Position numbers and translations under genes: made by a program
The notes under the pieces: model-generated
Told to the model about the DNA's origin: nothing
Seen by the model: the letters and a program-made list of their open reading frames with translations, nothing else
The model's database searches: none
Shown: in pieces, positions 9,092-20,091 of the stretch
Numbering within the stretch: the first letter of the stretch is position 1
How the letters are laid out: every line of letters begins with the position of its first letter
Assembly: GCA_963422445.2 (NCBI GenBank)
Contig: OY729512.2
Span: 4,526,001 to 4,590,000, forward strand
Reading direction: 5' to 3'
Length of the DNA: 64,000 bases
From: G963422445 sp963422445
GTDB lineage: Bacteria; Pseudomonadota; Alphaproteobacteria; Thalassobaculales; Thalassobaculaceae

Positions 9092-9385
9092 ATGAGCGAT
9101 GAGAGAACCTACATCGTTACTTACGACATCTCCGACCAGCGGCGGTGGCGGCGCGTTTTCAAGACGATGAACGGCTTCGGCGAATGGCTTCAACTTTCGG
9201 TCTTTCAGTGCCGTCTTTCACGGCGGCGACGCGCCGAACTGGAAACCCGGCTGCGTGAACTGGTCAAGGCGGGCGAGGATCACGTCTTAGTGATCGACAT
9301 CGGGCCGATCGACAAGACCGAGCTGGTCGTCCAGAGTATCGGTAAGACCTTCTCCAGAATCAAAAGACAAGCAATCGTGATATAA
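9092..9385 (+). CDS. cas2: CRISPR-associated endonuclease Cas2
   Basis: Cas2 (97 aa) is the small ferredoxin-fold partner that bridges two Cas1 dimers during spacer integration. The N-terminal beta strand TYIVTYDISDQRRWRRVF carries the conserved aspartate. LSVFQCRLSRRRRAEL and DHVLVIDIGPIDK follow, as usual for the family. A GAGGAG ribosome-binding site lies 9 bases before the ATG. It starts 12 bases after the Cas4-Cas1 stop, so the two are one operon. The CRISPR leader follows directly. Confidence 0.95.
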   Translation: MSDERTYIVTYDISDQRRWRRVFKTMNGFGEWLQLSVFQCRLSRRRRAELETRLRELVKAGEDHVLVIDIGPIDKTELVVQSIGKTFSRIKRQAIVI

Positions 9386-9609
9386 TAGGTTTGGAGCAGG
9401 CTCCGATCCCGCCTCGCCATTTCGAGCGGTGGAGCGACGCAGGCGACCCGGGGATCGCTCGAATCCGGATACAACATTAATTTTACTAGGCTATTTGACA
9501 TCGTGAAGCATCGCCTCCAGACGCTCGGATCACAAATCCGCCCAAATTACGAGCCCGCTCGAAAACCGAGACGACTTGCGTTCATAAGCAATGGCTTGTA
9601 ATATGAGGG
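9386..9609 (+). promoter_or_regulatory. CRISPR leader
   Basis: This is the 224-bp non-coding segment between cas2 and the first repeat. It contains an AT-rich tract (9473-9500, with ATTAATTTTACTAGG and TATTTGACA). A weak promoter-like pair, TTGCGT (9576-9581) and TAATAT (9599-9604) with 17-bp spacing, would start transcription at about the first repeat. Leader polarity is supported by the position next to cas2 and by the ATTGAAG end of the repeat pointing away. The most mutated repeat (173) lies at the far end. The promoter call itself is tentative. Confidence 0.6.
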
Positions 9610-12600
9610 GCTTTCCGGGGCCTTTGTGCCCCGGCCTCATTGAAGGGGGCGCTCTCTCGATTTCCGCGCTGGACTAGGGCCGGGCTTTCCGGGGCCTTTG
9701 TGCCCCGGCCTCATTGAAGGCTCGCGACGCATGGCAAGCGCATCCTGCTCCTTGGGCTTTCCGGGGCCTTTGTGCCCCGGCCTCATTGAAGGCGATCCGG
9801 GCGGCTGGCTCATCAGCGCGGGTGCGATGCTTTCCGGGGCCTTTGTGCCCCGGCCTCATTGAAGGGGAACAGCCCCTTGTTCTGGCCGTAGGCCGCCCTT
9901 TGCGCTTTCCGGGGCCTTTGTGCCCCGGCCTCATTGAAGGTGACTGATTGGGGTCGGTCAAGCCCCCAATGTCGATGCTTTCCGGGGCCTTTGTGCCCCG
10001 GCCTCATTGAAGGCGCCGATATTGATCAGTCGTCCCCCGCCGATCGGGGGCTTTCCGGGGCCTTTGTGCCCCGGCCTCATTGAAGGCATCCTGAAGGTGC
10101 CGTCGATGATGATCGGCCGGCGCGCTTTCCGGGGCCTTTGTGCCCCGGCCTCATTGAAGGTTGCCCGGGCGCGAACCCGGGCGGCTGGCTCATCAGCGCT
10201 TTCCGGGGCCTTTGTGCCCCGGCCTCATTGAAGGCTGCCGCGGGTACCTCTAGACATCCTCGTGCTCCTCGCTTTCCGGGGCCTTTGTGCCCCGGCCTCA
10301 TTGAAGGACGGCGCGGTGGATCACCTGATGTTCCAGCCGCGGGTGCTTTCCGGGGCCTTTGTGCCCCGGCCTCATTGAAGGGTGTCTCCTATTGTGGCCC
10401 GGTTGCGATCCGGGCGGCGCTTTCCGGGGCCTTTGTGCCCCGGCCTCATTGAAGGCTCTCCAGTGTTGCCCGGTAGCTAACCGGGCGAGGCTCGCTTTCC
10501 GGGGCCTTTGTGCCCCGGCCTCATTGAAGGTCAATTATTTTCTGGATGAATAAATCAAACCACAAATGCTTTCCGGGGCCTTTGTGCCCCGGCCTCATTG
10601 AAGGGACCTCCCTCGGGTGCGCCTGATGCGATGCAGGTGAGGCTTTCCGGGGCCTTTGTGCCCCGGCCTCATTGAAGGACGGTCTCTTTGCGCCTGCTCG
10701 AACCTCGTCGCAGCGCTTTCCGGGGCCTTTGTGCCCCGGCCTCATTGAAGGATTTTGGACTTTGTATTCCGTCCGGGCTGCTATAAGGCTTTCCGGGGCC
10801 TTTGTGCCCCGGCCTCATTGAAGGGCAAAAATCTCGAATTCCTCTACGGCCGTAGCCGCGCTTTCCGGGGCCTTTGTGCCCCGGCCTCATTGAAGGGTTT
10901 CTCCTGTGTGGCCCGGTTGCGATCCGGGCGGCGCTTTCCGGGGCCTTTGTGCCCCGGCCTCATTGAAGGGGCTTCGACGCCCAAATCCTCGAACGCCGCT
11001 CTAAGGCTTTCCGGGGCCTTTGTGCCCCGGCCTCATTGAAGGCTTTTGACACCTAACGGAGACAACCTATGCCAAAAGGCTTTCCGGGGCCTTTGTGCCC
11101 CGGCCTCATTGAAGGGCGGAGTGGGAGGATTTTATCTGAGGCGAAACAGGGCGCTTTCCGGGGCCTTTGTGCCCCGGCCTCATTGAAGGTCGTCCCTGTC
11201 CTGATATGATATCTGTTCGAACGGATAGGCTTTCCGGGGCCTTTGTGCCCCGGCCTCATTGAAGGAGACCGAATGGGTCAACACTATCGTAAGCCTCCTT
11301 GGCTTTCCGGGGCCTTTGTGCCCCGGCCTCATTGAAGGGTCGAGCAGAGAGGCACCGCGGGCTACCCCGGCGAGGCTTTCCGGGGCCTTTGTGCCCCGGC
11401 CTCATTGAAGGCGGCAAGGCCAATCGCCAACGCGACAGCCACCGCATTGCTTTCCGGGGCCTTTGTGCCCCGGCCTCATTGAAGGCTGGGATCAAAAGCC
11501 GCGACGAAGTCGATAGCCTGCGCTTTCCGGGGCCTTTGTGCCCCGGCCTCATTGAAGGGGCGTAGTAGGCGGGGATGGACCATTCCATGGTGACGGCTTT
11601 CCGGGGCCTTTGTGCCCCGGCCTCATTGAAGGGGAGTGGCTCGGCGAACAGGTCGGCGCGTCGACCGAGGCTTTCCGGGGCCTTTGTGCCCCGGCCTCAT
11701 TGAAGGTACCTAGGGAGATCGGAACCCTCACTGTCAGAGCCGTGCTTTCCGGGGCCTTTGTGCCCCGGCCTCATTGAAGGGGATCATGCCAATACGCAGT
11801 TTCTCGCCGCATGGAAGCTTTCCGGGGCCTTTGTGCCCCGGCCTCATTGAAGGCTAACAAGGTGAAAACGCAAGCGCCGGTCGCGGCGGAAGCTTTCCGG
11901 GGCCTTTGTGCCCCGGCATCATTGAAGGTGATGATCCGGCAGGCTGGATCGAGAAGCGTATGGCGGCTTTCCGGGGCCTTTGTGCCCCGGCCTCATTGAA
12001 GGCTGTAGGGATCCTTGTAGGGCTCCTGGCTAAGATAGGCTTTCCGGGGCCTTTGTGCCCCGGCCTCATTGAAGGGACGTCTTTCGGCGGGTCTGTCTCA
12101 TCGGGGATGATGCTTTCCGGGGCCTTTGTGCCCCGGCCTCATTGAAGGAAATCCATTATGACACCCGACCACACCGGACCAGACGGCTTTCCGGGGCCTT
12201 TGTGCCCCGGCCTCATTGAAGGAACGACACGAGTCCGATCCTCGAAAACCAGATCGGGCGCTTTCCGGGGCCTTTGTGCCCCGGCCTCATTGAAGGAACC
12301 GGTGGGTTGATGAGGATCGAACGACCCCCGCGCCGCTTTCCGGGGCCTTTGTGCCCCGGCCTCATTGAAGGGCCGCAGCGTCACGACGAGAGGCAACGAC
12401 AGTGTCGAGCTTTCCGGGGCCTTTGTGCCCCGGCCTCATTGAAGGCTTATAGGGACACACAGGCAATCCGATTTGGACTTGGCTTTCCGGGGCCTTTGTG
12501 CCCCGGCCTCATTGAAGGGTAAGGTGTCCGGAAGGTCGTTCCAGGTCCAGCGGAGCTTTCCGGGGCCTTTGTGCCCCGGCCTCATTGAAGGTCTTCCGCA

Positions 12601-13219
12601 GCATCCGCAGCCTTCGCAGCCTCACGATGCTTTCCGGGGCCTTTGTGCCCCGGCCTCATTGAAGGTGACTGGTCCGGAAGATTCTCGAGGTCCAGGTCGC
12701 AGGCTTTCCGGGGCCTTTGTGCCCCGGCCTCATTGAAGGACGGTACGCTCGCCGACGATGAGCATCGGCAACACTGCTTTCCGGGGCCTTTGTGCCCCGG
12801 CCTCATTGAAGGCACCTATCGGATCGGCCCCTTGTTCTGGCCGGCGGGCTTTCCGGGGCCTTTGTGCCCCGGCCTCATTGAAGGCGATTCCCCGAACCTC
12901 AGGGAATTGACGGATGCGGAATGCTTTCCGGGGCCTTTGTGCCCCGGCCTCATTGAAGGCCGTCAGCATCCCGAACGGCGACTGGCTCCAGGGATAGCTT
13001 TCCGGGGCCTTTGTGCCCCGGCCTCATTGAAGGCCGTTTATGGAATCAGGGTCGCGTCGACACAGTTGCCGGGCTTTCCGGGGCCTTTGTGCCCCGGCCT
13101 CATTGAAGGGTAGATGATGAAAGCCTTACTGGTCGTATCAACCTGGCTTTCCGGGGCCTTTGTGCCCCGGCCTCATTGAAGGATGGACCCATCGATCCAG
13201 GCGACGCAGAGACTGCTGG
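9610..13219 (+). repeat. CRISPR block 1, repeat followed by G (repeats 1-49)
   Basis: All 49 leader-proximal repeats are followed by G. Being next to the leader, this is the youngest block. It includes spacers that tile one recurrent target (9792, 10160, 10381, 10455, 10895). Confidence 0.9.
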
Positions 13220-15434
13220 GCTTTCCGGGGCCTTTGTGCCCCGGCCTCATTGAAGTCTACTGGCTCGGCCGGCGTCAAGGTGCTCGAGCACTGCTTTCCG
13301 GGGCCTTTGTGCCCCGGCCTCATTGAAGTCGGTGACGCGATCCGATCGGGTTACGGGCGCGGTGAGCTTTCCGGGGCCTTTGTGCCCCGGCCTCATTGAA
13401 GTGAACCCGATCGATCGCCTCATCAACTAGGCGGCGAATCGCTTTCCGGGGCCTTTGTGCCCCGGCCTCATTGAAGTGTCATTTTTCGCTCCCAGTGTGG
13501 CCCGGGCGGGATGCTTTCCGGGGCCTTTGTGCCCCGGCCTCATTGAAGTTATCTCAAGATGCTGGACAATGTCATGTTCCAGTTCGGCTTTCCGGGGCCT
13601 TTGTGCCCCGGCCTCATTGAAGTACGCTCGGCAAGCGAGAGTCGCCGCCTGGGAGCGGGGGCTTTCCGGGGCCTTTGTGCCCCGGCCTCATTGAAGTTTT
13701 CCATTTTTTCGCTCCTAGTGTGGCCCGGGCGGGGGCTTTCCGGGGCCTTTGTGCCCCGGCCTCATTGAAGTTCGGCACTGCCCGGGCCCTCCGTCCTGTC
13801 AGCCAGAGGCTTTCCGGGGCCTTTGTGCCCCGGCCTCATTGAAGTGGCCGAGGTGACGAAATCCACCGCGGATAATTACCCGTGCTTTCCGGGGCCTTTG
13901 TGCCCCGGCCTCATTGAAGTGCTGCTCGGGCGGCGGCCTCGGCGGCGGCCTCTGGGCTTTCCGGGGCCTTTGTGCCCCGGCCTCATTGAAGTAGGGAGCG
14001 CCGCACGGACAGCTGCAGGCGCCTGTGATGCTTTCCGGGGCCTTTGTGCCCCGGCCTCATTGAAGTAAATCCATGATCACACCAGACCACACCGGACCCG
14101 ACGCTTTCCGGGGCCTTTGTGCCCCGGCCTCATTGAAGTTTGCCCCGCGCACCTGATCGTATCCGGATCGGGTGATGCTTTCCGGGGCCTTTGTGCCCCG
14201 GCCTCATTGAAGTGCTCACTGCCCTCCACTGCGCCGATAGCGGCGCTCGGCTTTCCGGGGCCTTTGTGCCCCGGCCTCATTGAAGTTATAGCTCTATATT
14301 GGGCGATTCCGTCCGATAGTCTGTGCTTTCCGGGGCCTTTGTGCCCCGGCCTCATTGAAGTACCCAGGCCCGGGCAATCCCGCCCGGGCCACACTAGGGC
14401 GCTTTCCGGGGCCTTTGTGCCCCGGCCTCATTGAAGTGGAATATCCGGCCGCGGCTCGAGCAGCTGGCTGTACCAGGCTTTCCGGGGCCTTTGTGCCCCG
14501 GCCTCATTGAAGTGCCGTCCCTGATAGCGTCACCGTATCCGGTCCCTCGCGCTTTCCGGGGCCTTTGTGCCCCGGCCTCATTGAAGTAACATTCGCAATC
14601 TAGGAGATCACAGCCGGAGACGAAGCTTTCCGGGGCCTTTGTGCCCCGGCCTCATTGAAGTAGACGCGCGGCCACTGCAAGGGGGCCGCCGCGCGCGGCT
14701 TTCCGGGGCCTTTGTGCCCCGGCCTCATTGAAGTGTCATTTCCAGTTCCTCCGTGAGTGATAGGGGGAATGCTTTCCGGGGCCTTTGTGCCCCGGCCTCA
14801 TTGAAGTCCCCGGGGCTGGTCACTGAGAGGCTGGTAGGCCTGCGCTTTCCGGGGCCTTTGTGCCCCGGCCTCATTGAAGTTGCCCTGCGATCCCGCGGCG
14901 GTTTCGTGGTGCGCGATGCTTTCCGGGGCCTTTGTGCCCCGGCCTCATTGAAGTTTAGATAATTTCCAAATAAATCACCCTACCAAGTCGGGCTTTCCGG
15001 GGCCTTTGTGCCCCGGCCTCATTGAAGTAGGGAGGCCCTCCTAGCGGCCGCAGTGTTCGGATCAGCTTTCCGGGGCCTTTGTGCCCCGGCCTCATTGAAG
15101 TGGCATAGCCGGGCACGCCCGGAGCCAACCGCCAATCGGGCTTTCCGGGGCCTTTGTGCCCCGGCCTCATTGAAGTCGACCTCGGGGATCGTTTGGGTGC
15201 CGTCGCGCATCCGCTTTCCGGGGCCTTTGTGCCCCGGCCTCATTGAAGTTCGTCACAACATCGCCGCGCTATGCGGCGATCTACGCCGCTTTCCGGGGCC
15301 TTTGTGCCCCGGCCTCATTGAAGTCGTTCACCGCGAGTTCTGCCGCTCGGGCAGTGGCCCGGCTTTCCGGGGCCTTTGTGCCCCGGCCTCATTGAAGTCA
15401 GGGTTGAATGGCATGATATGCCCCCACGGTATGC
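13220..15434 (+). repeat. CRISPR block 2, repeat followed by T (repeats 50-79)
   Basis: Thirty consecutive repeats are followed by T without exception, from the repeat at 13220 to that at 15362. The switch from the previous block is abrupt. Confidence 0.9.
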
Positions 15435-18400
15435 GCTTTCCGGGGCCTTTGTGCCCCGGCCTCATTGAAGGGAACGACAAGCGGGGAAATTCCGCAGCCT
15501 CCGTTCGGGGCTTTCCGGGGCCTTTGTGCCCCGGCCTCATTGAAGGGGATCCACACGCTAGGACTGCCTCTAGGACAGCTGAGCTTTCCGGGGCCTTTGT
15601 GCCCCGGCCTCATTGAAGGGTTTGTATTTCCAGAACAATCACTCTGCGAACGTCGCTTTCCGGGGCCTTTGTGCCCCGGCCTCATTGAAGGGCAGACAGG
15701 CGGGCGACCAGTCGTTGTCTGTGAGTGCTTTCCGGGGCCTTTGTGCCCCGGCCTCATTGAAGGGTACAAATTCGTCATTTTTTTCGCTCCTAGTGTGGCG
15801 CTTTCCGGGGCCTTTGTGCCCCGGCCTCATTGAAGGTTCGTCATTCGCTCATCTCCATCAGTGGTAGGGGGAATGCTTTCCGGGGCCTTTGTGCCCCGGC
15901 CTCATTGAAGGTGCAGCTGTAGTGATCGGCAATGCCGGGCCCTCCCCCCGCTTTCCGGGGCCTTTGTGCCCCGGCCTCATTGAAGGGACGTCCTCGCCGA
16001 CCCGAAAGTCGACTTAAGCGCCGGGCTTTCCGGGGCCTTTGTGCCCCGGCCTCATTGAAGGGACGTCCTCGCCGACCCGAAAGTCGACTTAAGCGCCGGG
16101 CTTTCCGGGGCCTTTGTGCCCCGGCCTCATTGAAGGGGTTAATGATTACTTGTCCAGTGAATATGGCAAGCCTGCTTTCCGGGGCCTTTGTGCCCCGGCC
16201 TCATTGAAGGGGGCCTGATTAGCAGCTGATCGATATCGACAGTATATAGGCTTTCCGGGGCCTTTGTGCCCCGGCCTCATTGAAGGGATTCGAGTCGCAC
16301 GATCCGGGTATCTGGCCCCCAAGGCTTTCCGGGGCCTTTGTGCCCCGGCCTCATTGAAGGCAGCGCACGATCCGGGTATCTGGGTCCCAGGTCACGCCGC
16401 TTTCCGGGGCCTTTGTGCCCCGGCCTCATTGAAGGGAGGATTCTGATAACGTCTTCGGCCGTTGTGTCATCGCTTTCCGGGGCCTTTGTGCCCCGGCCTC
16501 ATTGAAGGCAGCATGGATAGCGGCGGACGAGGAGGGTGTTCGGGGCTTTCCGGGGCCTTTGTGCCCCGGCCTCATTGAAGGATCGAATTTTGTCATTTTT
16601 TCGCTCCAAGTGTGGCCGCTTTCCGGGGCCTTTGTGCCCCGGCCTCATTGAAGGATCCTGTCAGCCAGATACACCCACATTTCTTGCCTGAGCTTTCCGG
16701 GGCCTTTGTGCCCCGGCCTCATTGAAGGCAGCTCCTCCATCAGTGATAGGGGGAATATAGCTACGCTTTCCGGGGCCTTTGTGCCCCGGCCTCATTGAAG
16801 GCGCGCAGGCGACGGCCGAGGGTACTCGGTCCGTCACGCTTTCCGGGGCCTTTGTGCCCCGGCCTCATTGAAGGAGCGATGTCGTCGTGGAGGATGTCCG
16901 GAATCCCCGGCGGGGCTTTCCGGGGCCTTTGTGCCCCGGCCTCATTGAAGGGGTCGATCTGCCGATCCTCGATGAAACCGTTCCTGATCTGCTTTCCGGG
17001 GCCTTTGTGCCCCGGCCTCATTGAAGGGACGTGCGATCGAGTTGGGTCCGCTCTGAGTTGCAGGGGCTTTCCGGGGCCTTTGTGCCCCGGCCTCATTGAA
17101 GGGAGACCATGACGGAATGTCCATGTGAACGCAGCTTGGCTTTCCGGGGCCTTTGTGCCCCGGCCTCATTGAAGGGGCGGGTCAATCCCACCGTGTGATA
17201 CTCAATATATCTACGCTTTCCGGGGCCTTTGTGCCCCGGCCTCATTGAAGGCCGCCCACGCCGCAGGCGTAAACGGGAATGGAGAATGCTTTCCGGGGCC
17301 TTTGTGCCCCGGCCTCATTGAAGGGCGTCCTTACGGGCGCTCGGCGCTGGCGCGGCGCGGAGGCTTTCCGGGGCCTTTGTGCCCCGGCCTCATTGAAGGG
17401 CCGAGGGTCGATCCCAAGCGCCGCTATCGGCGCAGTGCTTTCCGGGGCCTTTGTGCCCCGGCCTCATTGAAGGAGGGAGGGCAGCGCGCACCGCCGCCGG
17501 CGCCTGGGAGGCTTTCCGGGGCCTTTGTGCCCCGGCCTCATTGAAGGATCCTGTCAGCCAGATACACCCACCGATTGGCCGTCGCTTTCCGGGGCCTTTG
17601 TGCCCCGGCCTCATTGAAGGGAGGGCCTGCTGCGCGACGTAGACGATGGTATTGCCGAGCTTTCCGGGGCCTTTGTGCCCCGGCCTCATTGAAGGGAGCG
17701 TCAATCGCCTGGATCGCCGCCCGTTTGCTAAGGCTTTCCGGGGCCTTTGTGCCCCGGCCTCATTGAAGGTACCTCCATCAGTGATGGCTGGAATATATCT
17801 ACTGGGCTTTCCGGGGCCTTTGTGCCCCGGCCTCATTGAAGGTCTCGACGTACCCGCTCATGCCCGGAGCGAGTCGGTACTGCTTTCCGGGGCCTTTGTG
17901 CCCCGGCCTCATTGAAGGGCCTGATTGGCGCTGATCGATTTCGGACAGTATATATGCTTTCCGGGGCCTTTGTGCCCCGGCCTCATTGAAGGGAGACATC
18001 ACGCTGGACCTCGCCGAGCGTTGGCGCGGCTTTCCGGGGCCTTTGTGCCCCGGCCTCATTGAAGGATCAACCAGGCGGCGAATCGCCGTCCTCGTGGTCC
18101 TGGCTTTCCGGGGCCTTTGTGCCCCGGCCTCATTGAAGGATCAACCAGGCGGCGAATCGCCGTCCTCGTGGTCCTGGCTTTCCGGGGCCTTTGTGCCCCG
18201 GCCTCATTGAAGGCCGAACGAGTACCCACGCGGCGGACGAATCCGCCTCGCTTTCCGGGGCCTTTGTGCCCCGGCCTCATTGAAGGGACCGCTCCAAACC
18301 AAGTGGAAGCGAAAAAAATACTGGGGCTTTCCGGGGCCTTTGTGCCCCGGCCTCATTGAAGGAGGCGCGCCCACTCGGCGAGCTCTCTGTCGAGCGTGGC

Positions 18401-20091
18401 TTTCCGGGGCCTTTGTGCCCCGGCCTCATTGAAGGCAGTCTCCTAGTGTGGCCCGGGCGGGGTGCCCGGGCGCTTTCCGGGGCCTTTGTGCCCCGGCCTC
18501 ATTGAAGGTAATAATCTCGGTCAGACAGGCGTTTTAGAGCATTGCTTTCCGGGGCCTTTGTGCCCCGGCCTCATTGAAGGGTAACCAGATCGCCTATTCG
18601 TAGAAGATGGAACCTTGGCTTTCCGGGGCCTTTGTGCCCCGGCCTCATTGAAGGAACTATAGACGTTAATGCAGGTGTCTCCAGGGGAGCGCTTTCCGGG
18701 GCCTTTGTGCCCCGGCCTCATTGAAGGACAGATACCATTGCCTTGTTTGTGTCTATCTGCGACTCCTTTCCGGGGCCTTTGTGCCCCGGCCTCATTGAAG
18801 GTGAGTGTGGGAGTGTCTGAAGTGTGGTTGTCGAACGGCTTTCCGGGGCCTTTGTGCCCCGGCCTCATTGAAGGGTCTGTGTGGGAAGTGTCATATTGAT
18901 GTACATTCGAGGCTTTCCGGGGCCTTTGTGCCCCGGCCTCATTGAAGGTCTGGTCATGCACAACGCCAGCTTTGACATAAAGATGCGCTTTCCGGGGCCT
19001 TTGTGCCCCGGCCTCATTGAAGGGTCTTCATCTAGATCAAACTCATCTTCGTCAGTGTCGCTTTCCGGGGCCTTTGTGCCCCGGCCTCATTGAAGGGCAG
19101 CTTCAACGGGTGACAGAGAGACAGGAAACAAAGCTTTCCGGGGCCTTTGTGCCCCGGCCTCATTGAAGGCGTTAGGACTTGCTTTTTGCAGATCCCTCAC
19201 CGATGTGCTTTCCGGGGCCTTTGTGCCCCGGCCTCATTGAAGGTTCATGATTTTCTCCTAGTGTGGCCCGGGCGGGATGCGCTTTCCGGGGCCTTTGTGC
19301 CCCGGCCTCATTGAAGGGCGCCCCAAGAGGCTCGTCTACCTCCTCCCACACGTGGCTTTCCGGGGCCTTTGTGCCCCGGCCTCATTGAAGGGAGCCGCGG
19401 CCGGATAGTCCGCAGGTCCCTCTCGAGCGGCTTTCCGGGGCCTTTGTGCCCCGGCCTCATTGAAGGGGCCAGCTTAAGAACCTTCGGTCTGATCTTCTCC
19501 ATAGCTTTCCGGGGCCTTTGTGCCCCGGCCTCATTGAAGGCCTTGATGTCTGCAACATTGGACAGAAACGGGTTATGCTTTCCGGGGCCTTTGTGCCCCG
19601 GCCTCATTGAAGGGGCCAGCTTAAGAACCTTCGGTCTGATCTTCTCCATAGCTTTCCGGGGCCTTTGTGCCCCGGCCTCATTGAAGGCCTTGATGTCTGC
19701 AACATTGGACAGAAACGGGTTATGCTTTCCGGGGCCTTTGTGCCCCGGCCTCATTGAAGGTTGTCATGGTGGCGCAGCTTTCAGATGACAGGAAGGTGCT
19801 TTCCGGGGCCTTTGTGCCCCGGCCTCATTGAAGGCTTTCCCTCTGATGTAATGACAGCTCCCATAGTCTGAGCTTTCCGGGGCCTTTGTGCCCCGGCCTC
19901 ATTGAAGGTTTTTATCCTTGGTTATGATCTCTATCCAATGTAACGCTTTCCGGGGCCTTTGTGCCCCGGCCTCATTGAAGGTGCTCCTGTAACACCTATA
20001 ACGCTATCCACTCCTTGCTTTCCGGGGCCTTTGTGCCCCGGCCTCATTGAAGGCTCGTCTGGGACGCAATGAGGCTTTGAGCAATGCCAGG
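15435..20091 (+). repeat. CRISPR block 3, repeat followed by G (repeats 80-142)
   Basis: Sixty-three consecutive repeats are followed by G. All exact spacer duplications of the array lie in this block: spacers 87=88, 115=116, and the pair 134-135 repeated as 136-137. Confidence 0.9.
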
